DNA of 64,000 bases from Topomyia yanbarensis (lineage: Eukaryota > Arthropoda > Insecta > Diptera > Culicidae). The translations under genes and the position numbers were made by a program. Location: the NCBI RefSeq assembly GCF_030247195.1, contig NC_080670.1, positions 31,854,497 to 31,918,496 on the forward strand, in the 5' to 3' direction. Under the pieces are notes generated by a model. It was not told where the DNA came from. It did not search any database and worked only from the letters and a program-made list of their open reading frames with translations. Below are positions 34,186 to 46,192 of this stretch, piece by piece (positions within the stretch are counted from its first letter, which is position 1; every line of letters starts with the position of its first letter).

Positions 34186-35882
34186 TCAGCTTCTAGGAAG
34201 TAAAAACGTCAACCCTCCGCTAACGAATAACACCCCGGATAATACGTAAAACGTTAGCGCACAATTCTGCGCCATGAATATCCCGATAACGGAACTCGCT
34301 ACAAAACAGCTTAGCCGTCCGATCATGTTGACTAAGGAAACCGCCATGCCTCTGACATGGGTTGGAAAGAGTGATACAGCTGCAGCATTCACCAGCATCA
34401 CGCAGATTCCAGCGAACATAATCTCCACGCAGAACAGGATCGCCACCAGATAGCTATTGGAAAAGAATTGCAGCAGGATTCCGGCCACTCCTGCCAGAAC
34501 TGTGTTGAATACCAGCATTGCTTTTCCACTTACTTTACCCAAAGCAAGTGATATGAACAGGCTGCAGCAGGCACCGAAGCACCCTAGTATGATAGTGTAA
34601 ATGAACGTTTCCTGCTGCACGTGATCATCGCAAACGGTAGGCTGTGATGTTTCCGCTGTTTTGTTCACCTCAAGAATCGAACAGATGAGCTCTCCGTCCG
34701 GTGAACTTCCCGATGTCACTTGGTTCATGATTTGAGGAAACCACAGACCAAGACCACCGTAGCTGAAAAAGGAATGTGTTACAATTTAATTCATCCTACG
34801 TGAATCTAAACTTACATGGCAAACGCAGTGATACTATGCATGCAGCAGACGAAAAAGTATTTTAGTAATGGCGGTTTGAAGAGTGGAACGGTTTGATCCC
34901 TCATCGATTTAAGGATGTCAATAATTCTACCCTTTGACTGTTCGTGATTTGCATTAGTTTCTGGAAGCAGTGATATCACTTTGTATTCTTCAGCGTCTTT
35001 TACTTTGTGATTTATACAGTACAGTCGTTTGAGAATGTCAAGAGCTTCCACGTGACGGCCTTTTGATAGTTGAAATTTTGGACTCTCCGGACAGAAAATG
35101 TAGGCTATTGCCGCCAGGAATCCCGGTAGAGTGTATAGGATGAACAACAATCGCCAGGGTCTGTATTCCATCGACGCCGATATTGTAAAACTCCAATCAT
35201 AGGACAACATCCACCAACCAATCACTGTAATAAACAACAAGGTCAACGTGCTTCTGGTGGCATTGATAATCTGCTGACTCACAAGCAACATACACTACAC
35301 CCAGCGCTGCCATAATACTAGCGCAGGATATCATCTGCGTTCGCCTTGCGGGTGTACAGAACTCGCCCAGGTAGGCGTAGACGGTTGCCGCTGGCGCAGA
35401 AATGAACACACCCGTGATGAACCGCAGTGCCATTAGCGATGCGAAGTCATTGGCAAAGCTCGAAGCCACCGAGCATATCGAGGCCGCTATCAGTCCACAT
35501 TTGATAACAATCAAGCGACCGCGGGTGTCTGATTGGTAGCCCCAGAAATAGGAAGATGTCATAATACCTAAACGTTTGAAAGATCATCCGTTTATTCTCT
35601 AGAAAGTACCTGAACTTACAGCACTGTGTTTAACTCACCTAGGAAGATGGCACCACCGACCATGCCACTTTCGCCAGGATCCAGCAATAAATCACAGCGA
35701 CTGGCTGGTAAAATGATACTCAAACCCATTGCTTCGTTGATCGATGCCATAATGGAGCATCCGGATAGTATCACCAGAAGTACCTGAGCGCGGCCAAATC
35801 CAACTAGTTCCAGAGCTTCTTCGAAGGAATGTGACCGCTTCCATTGTTCCGGCGACGGAATCTTCTCGACAGTAAATACCAT
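34186..35882 (-). CDS. SV2-like MFS transporter, paralogue A (4 coding exons)
   Basis: Predicted 12-helix major facilitator of the insect SV2/organic-cation-transporter-like group; the substrate cannot be inferred. Coding exons: 35882-35639, 35567-35283, 35224-34816 and 34762-34186, joined by GT/AG introns in phases 1, 1 and 2, giving 504 residues. I chose ATG 35882 (MVFTVEKIPS) because it aligns with the start of paralogue B; the frame stays open upstream without another ATG. The first helix lies at about 33-55. The MFS loop 2-3 signature GYQSDTRGR is at about 91-99, the PESP motif after helix 6 at about 222-225, YGGLGLWFP begins the exon-4 part before a Cys-containing extracellular loop, and PTHVRG precedes the late helices. 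It shares strand and architecture with paralogue B 1.5 kb upstream. Confidence 0.87.
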
Positions 35883-37341
35883 GCTCGCGGAGGGGATTAT
35901 TGATAGAATACTGATCTGACTAGAATGGATATCTTCATCCGGAACCACCAAACGTACTGAACTAATTTGCCTTCTCGGTGAATCAAGATGATACTGATAT
36001 GCAGAATGTTAGTGCCGATTGCTTATCGCTCCATAGCTTATCAGCCGCGAACTGCTTTTTATTAGAGCAAACGATTAAGATCACGATGAACTTGCAACTA
36101 TGGGAAGAAGGAAGTTTAAGAGTGGTTTCGCCCAAATAGACAAAATGATGGAGCAATTAAACTCACGCTTCATGACTGGACGAAAACGTGAGCTTTGAGG
36201 TTGAATTCTAAGATTAACGTAATGGCAACAACAGGCGAATAATTTCTCATGTAATGGCATACAACTTTCCGGCTTATCAGTGTTATACTGAACGGCTACG
36301 ATTTGTTTATGGTTTTCTGACGTGGTTCGGTGAAGCGATCCACTCATTTACATGTTAAACTAAACAGTGAAAGACTCCGTAGATTCTAACAAAATGCTAG
36401 AAAACAGGTTATTGAATCGGAAGTAGAAGTATTAAGCAACCGCAAACTCACACTTGACAGCACAATATGAAATAATGGCAAACGCAGTAGGCAGATGTTT
36501 AAGTGATATCTCTCACCCCTCTATACTGCTGTGATTCTCATTGTCGGAGCAGGGATGATTCGAGTAGAAAAATGTTACAATTTTCACCCCTGGATTAGCG
36601 ACACAAATATAATGCTGTGAAACGAAAAGGGGTGAATGCGGGTTATGAGGAAACGATTAACGTCTGAAAGAAGTTTCCGTAATAGTTTTACTATAGGGTA
36701 AATGTAATAAAAATGATTGGAATTTAGGGTTGAATATTGTAAAAATAGAACGCACGTGACTTTGGCACTGTATTGATTTTACCCAGCTACCTGCTTCTTC
36801 GAATTGAGGCCGTTCGTAATTCGATTAGTTGCCCGGTTATTCGTTTCGGCGAGGCTCTTCTCGGAATTTTTACTCTCATACTCCGACTACCGTTTAATCG
36901 GCTTCTTGATCCAACATCCTACTAACCTACATTGTACCGTCTGAATCTCCCTTTAGTCAGCACAAATTTCACCAATCGACCGAAACTTATCGGAAATTAA
37001 TTTGATCCCTCGTCTAGCCGAGACTGGTCTTGATTTCGTTGAAATTTGGAAAATCATCTTTGAACGATTCCAATTTAACCCGTCTGATCAATCAGCCGCG
37101 TCGAACGAGGAACGAGCACGCCTCCGCCCGAATAGAGCTAATTGAAAAGCGAAATTTAAATTAATACACCATTTCGGATTGCCGGAAGCTGGTTAGAGTT
37201 TTCCCCATCATATATATCGGCAAGGTATTTATCCCGCATGTCTCCTGTGCCAAACCAGCTCAAACCAAACCCATATTGGCCGGTCTCACGGATCGAAAGT
37301 AGGTTTAATTCGACTTAAAATGATTCACTTTCGCCTTTTCG
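35883..37341. other. intergenic region between the two transporters
   Basis: This 1.5-kb region should hold the promoter and 5' UTR of paralogue A (on the right side of 35882) and the end of paralogue B's 3' UTR. It is moderately AT-rich and shows no exon. An 88-codon minus frame at 36081-36347 is unsupported. Confidence 0.4.
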
Positions 37342-37347
37342 TTTATT
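37342..37347 (-). terminator. AATAAA poly(A) signal, distal transporter
   Basis: Minus-strand AATAAA, about 42 bp beyond the TGA of the transporter ending at 37389. Confidence 0.55.
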
Positions 37348-37388
37348 GTGTGCTAAAACAACCGCCGGACAACGCGGCTACCCGACGC

Positions 37389-39146
37389 TCACTGTTGCAG
37401 CAGAGCGTTCAACCCTGCACTGGCGAACAGCAGACCGGCTATGAAGTACAGTGTGTATGTGCATTGTTGAAGGATTAGTACTCCGGTCACTATGTTGGAA
37501 ATGATGCGTCCGACTAGAGCCGTCAGTGACACGACCGTAGCTTTGACCTGAGTCGGGAATAGTGACACCTGCATCGAACGGACGAGAATGATGCACACGG
37601 CTGCTACATTTATTTCTACGCAAAATAAGATAGCTACGATGTAGTTGTTGGTTACATACTGGAGCGCTATACCGGCACAGCCTGCTGCGATCAAATTGAC
37701 GTAGATTAAAGTTTTCTCCGAATACCGGGTGAGAAAGACGGAGTTTAGCAGAGTATAGCCGCCGCACATTGCTCCCAGCGCGAAGGTGTAAATGAACGTT
37801 TCCGGCTGTAGCCTGTCTACACATTCAATGGTCTTGGAAGATTCGATACTTTTGAAACTGGTTGAGTTGGATTGCATAACTTCGCAAATTGGCCTTTCAT
37901 TGGTAGATTCTGTGGAAAATACGAGATTCATGATTTGAGGAAACCATAGCCCAAGGCCGCCGTATCTGGAAAAAGGAACAAGCGATTAGTAGAACGTATT
38001 CGTCGTGAGTTTGTTTTTGAAAACTAACGCAACATAAACAGTAGCCGTTTGAAAGCAACACACTGAAATGTTGATTGAGTTAGGCTGTTTCATCAGTGGT
38101 GAGATTTGTGTTCGTGCTTGACTAAACCAGTCGCTTTCCTGGTCAGGTTCATTGTTCGGAGTTCGCTGATAGGCTTCCATCTGCAGTTCCCGCACAGTAA
38201 ACGAATCCGTCCTGTTTTGTCGATGAAGCCAACGGAGCACGCTCAGTGCTTCCTTGTGTCGACCTTGGGCCAGCAGAAATCTAGGACTTTCAGGATAGCA
38301 CCAGAAAACCAGTCCCGTTATGAAACCGGGAAGACTGTTGATTAGAAACAGGAGTCGCCAGGGGCGGATCGCGAACGATTCGATGATGGTAAACGACCAA
38401 TCGTAGGATAAGATCCACGAGGCAACCACTGCGTACATACAAACCAGCAACAGTCAACAGTTAAATTCGACCACTATTGGAATTGGTTCTTACCAGCGAC
38501 GTAGGCGAATCCAAATCCTGCTATTGCACACGCATAGGTGATCATTTGTCCCCGACGGTTGGTCGGACAGAATTCACCTAGATAAACAATCGCCGCGGAG
38601 CCGGGTGCGGAGATGAATAGTCCAACTAGAAATCGCAGCACTACCAGTAGGTAGAAATGATTCACGAAGCTTGCCAGAAAAGAACAACAGGTGGCCCCCA
38701 GAAGCGTTATCTTCAGAACAGTTTGTCGCCCTCGGATGTCCGTCTGGTAACCCCAATAGTAGGTGGATATTAAGACTCCTGTTGGGTAACCATAGTTACA
38801 GTCACGTTAATATAGTTCAGCACTCACATACCAATAAATACAGCTCCACCGACTATACCTTTACGGGTCATATCAAGATCTAGATCGCATTGACTAGCCG
38901 GTAGTATGAGACCCATTCCCATGGATTCATTAGCAGAGGACATCAGTGCAAATCCGCACAGGAACATCATGGCTATCTGTGCTTTGCCGAAGCCGGCCTC
39001 TCGCAGGGCCTCATCGTATGAATGTCTTTTGTTTTCCTCCGATAGGTTTAGCGAAATTGATTCCTGGCGTTGGTTCTGTTTAGAGGAAGGAAGCAATTTT
39101 AAATCCCACGTGTCTTGCGGACCGTTTTGTGTTTTACCTTCTCCAT
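37389..39146 (-). CDS. SV2-like MFS transporter, paralogue B (5 coding exons)
   Basis: Second member of the tandem pair, same predicted fold and role. Coding exons: 39146-39138 (only ATG GAG AAG), 39075-38832, 38778-38494, 38428-38029 and 37965-37389, total 504 codons plus stop. Introns are in phases 0, 1, 1 and 2; the donor after 38029 is the less usual GTTAGT but restores the VAYGGLGLWFP junction seen in paralogue A. Motifs: SYDEALREAGFGKAQ before helix 1, GYQTDIRGR in loop 2-3, YLGEFCPTNRRGQ in the helix 4-5 loop, CYPESPRFLL after helix 6, PTQVKA in the second half. Three exons equal in length to their partner in paralogue A (244, 285, 577 nt) show a tandem duplication. Confidence 0.88.
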
Positions 39147-40089
39147 GGTGATAATTTACGCCAAGTGCGATGGCCTACTGAGATTGTTCGTGCATCTGCA
39201 GTTAGAGATAACGGGTATCGCTGGATGTGCTTCATAATTGCACTATTTGAAGTGTGAATTAAAAGCTCTTGTAGTTAAGTAGCAGTACCACCGATTGCCA
39301 GATGTGAAATTCGTATAGCTAGACAGTTCGATTGTTGTAGGTTAAATATGATGCAACTTTGATTCAGAAAGATGTCTTAATGCCTCACAAATAATAGAAA
39401 GAGTTGCATCGATAAGCCTATCCATTGCCATATAAAATTTTATTTCACGGGCGAGGGCGGTCGCAAATTCATTGGTTTCGGAACAAGATTGGGCCCAAAC
39501 AATTGATTTATTATTTTCCGTTTCTTCCAGTAGTCAATGTTCGGCAAGTTGAAATATGCCTAGTATCGGTTTTGAATTCGACATTCCGTTGGCAATTGCT
39601 ATACATATTCCAACGGCTTGAATTCCAAAATATGTGTCCAGTAAGTGGATTAAGTAAGATTCAACTACATCCTGAGTAGATTTACTCCCGTGCACGAAAT
39701 GTTGCTATAAACCGTAAGCTCGGCCATTAATATAATTATTTGACTCGTTATTCCCAAATATGAACATCTTGGAACTATTGAAAAAGTAAGCAAAAAATGC
39801 TGCTACCTGTAGTGCAAGAACTTTCTTTGTTGGATGTTGCGTATTTATTTTGTTTTATTTAAAAAATGATTCCTGGTAAAATGGTAGCCTCTCGGTGCTC
39901 AATACAATTAAAGTTAATTTTAAAAAAAAACATGCTGCTTGCGCAATTCATTTTTTCAACCAAACATCAATTAGAAATATTTTGACTTGGTATTTTTATA
40001 AAAGCAAGACTATTGAATCGATTAAATTAATTACATTCTCAGACTGACAAGAACAACATAAACTCAGGCCGGGCCGGTTCTCATCGAAC
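39147..40089. other. upstream region of paralogue B and non-coding
   Basis: The first few hundred bases right of 39146 should contain the 5' UTR and promoter of transporter paralogue B. Beyond it nothing is recognised until the 3' end of the LOA-type retrotransposon relic; 40030-40090 may be its 3' UTR. Confidence 0.4.
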
Positions 40090-41285
40090 TCACAGGGAAA
40101 CCATTGAAAAGGGGTCAGATTTCATCTTTTTGGATATTCCGACGATTTCGTAGTAAGGCTCTGTTGCGGATAGGCACCACACCGAGTTATGCGCATGATG
40201 TTCATAGTGTAGAACTCGTGCTGGTTGGCTGATACGACTGTCATCAATGGCATTCGGTACAAGCAGAAGAGAGTACCTTTGAGAAGGAATATCACGGCTT
40301 GCCAGGACATCCCGAACGGGAGCGTTGAATGGTCCTATTCGTTCCCGGGGCAAATCCTTTTACTGATACCTTGCGTCACAATACTCTGCGTATGACCAGA
40401 CAACGTGTTCGATGTCGTGATTGCCGTCACAGCCGAAGATGCGCATTCAACGTGTGATGCTTAAGCCGCAACATCACGCGATTGAAATCCCGAACAACAT
40501 CCAATTCCCTGATCCAAAGCTTTGTTGATTCATTCGTGATAATAGAATGTAGCCATTGTCCCAGTTTTCCAGTGATCCAGATTTGATAACTTTTGAGTGT
40601 CCTTTGATGAGAAATACAGGAGTATTCTTGGAATCGAATTGGTCCTTCTAAAGCCACCTTAGCTAAAGTGTCCGTCACCTGGTTGCAGGGGATGGAGCAA
40701 TGCGAGGGGACCTAACCGAGGTAATCCTGTAAGGGATGATCCATAAATGACGTAGCATTTTTTGAGTGATTTTTAACACCCCCCTCCCCCATCGTAGCAT
40801 TTCGTCACAAACCTCTAAATACCCCCCTGGTAATTACGTAGCTTGACGGTAACTCTGCCCCCCCCCCCTTTTCCCCGTAAATTTTTTAAAAATTCTATTC
40901 TATTCCCCTTTAAAAAAGCTACGTAGCATGACATGACCCCCTACCCCCCCAGTCGTCACACATCATCACAAAATACAAAACTCCCCCCTCCCCCATATAA
41001 TGCTACGTCATTTATGGATGATCCCTAAGATTGTTCAGATAAAGTAGTCACAAACTCCAAGTTTCCACGGGAAATACGAGACGCACTTTGCAGGCTTCAC
41101 CAGAGAGCTTAGGCTGTCAGTTATGATGAAGTAATAGTCTGACGCTTTGTCCGTCAATGATCCCAATGCTATACCGAATAGTAGCTAATTCTGCGATGTA
41201 TATTTTCCACCGAAGTTAATGGACTAATCGAGATTTGATTCATCGGTGTAGAACAATTTGTTGGGGTCAATTTCTCTTTATTAAT
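40090..41285 (-). pseudogene. LOA-clade (Lian-like) retrotransposon relic, RNase H and C-terminus
   Basis: Read on the minus strand, 41285-41029 gives LFYTDES and, further on, YYFIITDSLSSL, the Asp-bearing blocks of the RNase H domain found in LOA/I-type non-LTR elements. It is then interrupted by a MITE (40733-41025). From 40732 it resumes as VPSHCSIP, with a stop where a Trp is normal, then TDTLAKVALEGPI, a W-containing stretch with LGQWLHSII, RELDVVRDFNRVMLRLKHHT and PVRDVLASRD, typical of the C-terminus of this family in mosquitoes. Stops and frameshifts show it is dead. RT and endonuclease parts are missing. Confidence 0.72.
40733..41025. mobile_element. 293-bp MITE, TAA target-site duplication (Harbinger-type?)
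   Basis: Termini are perfect inverted repeats: GGGATGATCCATAAATGACG on the left and CGTCATTTATGGATGATCCC on the right, continuing to GTAGCAT. TAA flanks both sides (40730-40732 and 41026-41028), the 3-bp type of duplication made by PIF/Harbinger transposases. The interior is C-run rich (ACCCCCCTCCCCC). It splits the LOA-type relic, so it is the younger insertion. Confidence 0.82.
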
Positions 41286-43029
41286 TTTAAAAAAAATATT
41301 TGCTTTTACTTGTGATCAGCGAGCTTTCTTCGTTCGTAGATTTATCGATGAATACAACAAAATCGTAGATGTGTCAATGAATACAACAAAATCAGAAGTA
41401 TTAAGGAAGTGAACACGATTGAAATTATACGAAGCAGGATTTATGTTCTCTGCTACGTAAGAACATGAATCGAGTCCGAGAATTAAGGTCGACAAGGCTT
41501 TCGAAATGTTGAATTACTAATGAGTTCAAGATATGACATGAGCAGTTAATATGAGAGATCCCAACATCGATGTTTAGTGGAAGAACACCCGCCAGCACTT
41601 TTAGACGATCTTATAGGACGACTGCATGCAACCTAGGGCAATATGAAACTCTTTCCAGTTTGTTGAAATGTATGTCATCAGCGATGCGATAGTAGTAACT
41701 ATCGATAGTATCTTTGTTTGATATAACTTAATCATGTCTAATAGGTGGGTACCCCACCATGGTCCGGTTATTGTCCAGAGGGAAGACGCAAAAATATAAG
41801 ATGTTCTCTTTTGTGGATCATCAAAATCAGGCTCGTTAGTTTGCAACAGGGCATAAGAATTTTTAAAAAGAACGGGAGACGAAACATTTTCCAACATTTC
41901 TGCAAAAGAGTGCTTTTTGCGATCTTTAGGGGAGCGCTTGAGTTTATGCTCGATAATGACGTGACGTTAAGGTATGACGACTCTCCTCATAGTAAATACA
42001 CTTTTCAGTATTTTTTCTGCCTCCTGTTTCTCCCTATAATTGCAGAACCGAGACAATAGTTGACCGTATGATTAGCTGTGACAATTCATGACGCGCATTC
42101 CAAACAAACAGACAATTAGACGCGACCTTCTCATCATGACGTTGCTAGGCATAACTGACTCAACGAAGCTTAAGCGAGTCTGGCTTCACGTTACTTGAAT
42201 TCGATTTATTTTATTTTATTGGCTGAAGCAAAGGATTTTAATGTAAAATACATTTTTGCTTTCAATATAGGGGTCCCGTTTCAAAATATCGGCTGTGGGA
42301 TTGTTTTTGAATATTACTAACTTCATTTATAGTCAACAGAACAATTTGATGGCCATTTTGTCGAAAATATGTTCAGCAATGTAGTGCTAAAATTTGGAGT
42401 ATTTGAAAAAACTTTCGAAAACTACTCGGAAATTGTGAAAAAAATGTAGGCTCAGCTTCTATTATCATTCGTATTTATCTGCTTGGGACGAACGGACGAA
42501 CGGGCTGTACAATACCGAGAAGAAAATATTTGTGAGCTATACACGGCTGATGGATGAACCAGTTTGTGTCGTAATGTGCTACTAGCAGAGGCCATCATTT
42601 TCATTTCCGATGGATTGAAGGTAGCATACACACATGGAAAAATCGATTTTAACTCAACTTACCGAAGCTCGAAGTCATGCACCGAGCCGCAAATCTTGAA
42701 CAAAAAGAATTGTGCTTTCAGTCGGTTCCAAGTCAATCAATTTTGTCACATGTTCGGAGACTGTATATCAACACCGGGGAAGAAGATGGTTATTATGATT
42801 CGTCTCCACGAATTAGTTTGTGCAGCTACATGCTACTAACTAGGGCCAATTGGAACAAAAACCTCCTAGTCGGTGAATACTTTCCGAAGTCCGAATCATC
42901 CAACGAGAATCGAAGCCAGTGCATCTCCTCTACATAGGTGCCGACGACAACAACTCCAAAAAAACGGTCCATCATTTTTATAAAGAATAATTTGAAATAT
43001 TTCTCGCTCAAATCACTTTTTATCCATTC
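41286..43029. other. non-coding, no gene recognised
   Basis: AT-rich with scattered short frames and no recognised domain. The minus-strand frame at 42826-43011 lies downstream of the ORF1 relic and may be its decayed continuation, but I cannot show it. Confidence 0.35.
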
Positions 43030-43400
43030 GAAGTACGGGCTCCTTATGTATTCTACATCTCTCCGGTTATGTCGCAGACGTTACCCATCTTTTTTTTTAA
43101 ATCGGCCAATCCCGCCCCAAACAGATCCTCGCAAGTAAAACTCGTCTTGCAAACCACGCCATCTATCTCAACATCGTGGGCTGGGACATGGACGCGATAC
43201 TTTGAAACGAAACGACTATCGCAAGCTATCGTGTTCACCTGCTTGAGGCTACCAATCACAACGCACAGTCCGCCATGTAATGGCCAAATGGCATGTCATC
43301 AGGTCCCGAGAAGGCTTAAAATGTTAATTTTTGGATTTTCTTTGAACAGGAAGAACACCGTCCATGGCCCAGTCGAATTTTTAGGGTATATTTTGGATTG
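43030..43400 (-). pseudogene. non-LTR retrotransposon ORF1 (gag-like) relic
   Basis: Minus-strand translation gives GPWTVFFLFKENPK, with two stops soon after, then VIGSLKQVNTIACDSRF, KYRVHVPAHDVEIDGVV and TSFTCEDLFGAG. This GPW-VFF..., YRV-IP---VEIDGVV, LTCEDLL--GVG order is what I know from jockey-type ORF1 proteins of mosquitoes. The zinc-knuckle part is missing. Confidence 0.6.
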
Positions 43401-44734
43401 GTGATGACAAATTCTAACGGCAGGCGTCAAGTATTCCCGTAATTCATGTTACAATCAGGATGGTCATTAGTCTGAGCGCCATTTTGAAGAATCGCTTCTA
43501 GGACAAACTGGTCGGGAAAAATATTTCGCTAGAAATTAGTAAATGTAGCACAATAAAGGAAACAGAAACAAAGAACAATATGGGTATTTATCTGTATCAC
43601 TATAAAACTTCGACGGGTACACTGTCGTGTATTTAAAACGATGGTTTGTTACCACACTAGACTTATCTAGGAAAAACAGTCGTAAAAAACGAGAGAATGA
43701 AAAATGTGCCTTATCCATTCTAATGCCTGGCTATAATTTTTTTTCCGTTTTGATGATTTTATAGTTCTCAAAAACGCTTTCAAGGCAAAACATCAAATTA
43801 TCTCGAATCTATAAATATGTCTGGTACGACTAGTTTAAACGTCAGTCATTCTTTGTTTTGTTTTGGACTTGTATACGCACAATAAGAGATTGAGTGTGAC
43901 GTGACTAAAGTTTTTTTATGATATGGAATGCCTTGAATTTTAACTAATTTGTATCAATTGGACAAGAGCACTGCGCTTGTGTGCAACATGTTTAAAATGT
44001 GCATTTCCTGTAGCATATATGAATAGCCTTTTTTTCGTATTTTTTGTTGTGGCCAGTAGCTGTAAATAGTAATTAGTATGATGTTACCCTCTGTGCAGGC
44101 CCCACAAAACATCGGGGCCCCTGGCGCTAGCCTAGTGTGCGCGTGATATACCTGAAGGTACTGATGTGTGATGTTGGATTACCGAATTCTTTTTCTTGCA
44201 ATTATGACTTTCAAAGGGCGTAGCACCGCGTCCAGAAAAAAACATATCAATATACTAAATTACAATTCTGCGCAAAAAAAAAACGATTGATTCACGGAGG
44301 GAACGCTTTTGAAAGTGACGCACATATTTTCGCATTTTTTCATGGTACGTACTATATCCCATAGCCTGCTGTGATCGCCCATTTCTCTCCAGCTCTAAGC
44401 GAAACCAACTGACCGACCTGATCAACCCAAGTCTCGTAACTCGTTGCATTCTACCGAATGAAAGAGAAACATACGCGAGAACACGAGCATACCGACCGAC
44501 CGATGGAACCGATGAAAACAACGAAACAAACAAAAAACAACAACGATCAATGCACGTATGTGAAGCAGCACCAAACAGGTTGCGAATTCCTGGAAAAAAT
44601 ACCAACTGCACCGTTCCTTAGCCTACGTTGAGTTGCAAAAGAATAAAGTCTGAGAAAATGACGGAAAAACGGCAACCACAATGAGTGAAACGACCACCGG
44701 TTAAGCCAAGACGGGGGAAAGAAAAACAACCTTG
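43401..44734. other. non-coding, no gene recognised
   Basis: No exon supported. 44090-44135 has GGCCCCACAAAACATCGGGG and GCCCCTGGCGC, like a hAT-type terminus, without a clear partner. 44.25-44.70 kb is GC-richer with overlapping frames of no known family. Confidence 0.35.
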
Positions 44735-46192
44735 TTTATTTTTTTATTTAGAAATATAAAACTCTTTTATTGCTCTTTTATTCGTGAGTGTGTTTCTTGT
44801 TTTTTTTTAAATTTTCTTCATCATTTTCTGGTTTTTGAAGCCTTTTTAAGTACCATGTACTCTGGAACTGGGCAAAGTGAAGATATTACAATTAGTTAGT
44901 TCTGCTTCAGCACTTCCTTTGCTCTACATTTGCTTACTATCTAAACAAGAAAATAAATTGTAATCCTAGTAAAATTGCGGCTTTTTACAGGTATTTACAC
45001 AATCGTCCACACAAATGAGTTGTATAAAAGAAAACAATCTATTCAGCTATTCCTACACTGGAGAAAAAAAGAGGAGTTAATTTGCATCACAGAATACTAG
45101 TTCATCCGTGACCAACGAAAAATATCTACATTTCGCTTCGTTTGTTTTTTGTGTGTATTTGTGCTTTTTGTTTTCGTTTCTTGAGTATGCTTCGCTACCG
45201 AGCGGCTATGTTTTGAATGTACACGATAAGTTTAAAAGTCTGTACATTTTACATAAAATCGAGCATATCTAAAACAAGGAACTATTTTATTTAGTTTTTT
45301 TTTCTTCTGTTCAATAATAATTACTTCATAAGGCAAAAAAACTGGATACTGCTTCTACAGGCTAGAATTAAATTAGTGTGCAATCTATCGTTTATCTGTC
45401 AAAAAACGGTGCCGTACCTAATCTGTTTCCTATCGTCTTTTTTTCTTTCTACAGATGGCCCAGGTATGTTGCTACTTCCAACATCGATAAAGTAGTAAGT
45501 TTTAGCTCTACTTTTCTTTAAATGTAAAGAATTAGTTTCGCCTAACCGCTTCGCTGTTCCGTTTGCTTAAGTAAATTGTTTTAAATATTTTTTACTGTGA
45601 AATGTTCGTTGTTCCGATTTCGGGGTTCCTCGCCTAAAAATACTACTTCTCCTTACTTAATATCACATTACATTTAACTGTGCACTGCTGGAATTGTCAA
45701 TCGCACCGGAATGCACGTGTGTTACACAGTTAAATCACATTCCACGGATCAGCTCGAGAAAAAAAAACGGCAAATCAGTGGAACGAAAAGTACGGAAATT
45801 TCAGTCACCTCGCCCGAAAACTGGGAGGAGCTTCTTCTTCTACTACTACTTCTTCTGCTCTAGAAAATTTGTCATTTCATTGCACGAATCACGCGCTCGT
45901 TCGCTCTCTTTCGTTCTCTCTCTCTCTCTCTCAACTGTCTCAAGATAAGATTTACTATATTTACAAATAGTAGACGGGGGATGTCAACAAAGTAGTCTAA
46001 GTTTCTGAGGAAGGCAAATAAATAAGTTTGTGTTTTTCTTCTTTTTTCTTCTTCGCTAAAATATAAAGTCCTATAAAAATGAGAATCTCGCTTTCGTTCA
46101 GTTTCGTGTTTGCTCAACTGAGACTGTGCTCCTGTACGTTGTGACGCGACCTAAATCTAAGCGAAGTAAAATTAAAAAAAACAGACTTTCAC
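44735..46192 (-). other. Ser: inferred Serrate 3' UTR
   Basis: Non-coding sequence following the Serrate stop at 46193. A (CT)n microsatellite is at about 45912-45931. Minus-strand AATAAA signals occur at 45286-45291 and as a cluster at 44735-44782, which would give a 3' UTR of up to about 1.45 kb. The UTR length is inferred only. Confidence 0.4.

Noticed and set aside
37378..37824. 148-codon minus-strand frame
   Set aside because: Alternative frame inside the last exon of transporter paralogue B; the frame with YGGLGLWFP and PTQVKA is the real one.
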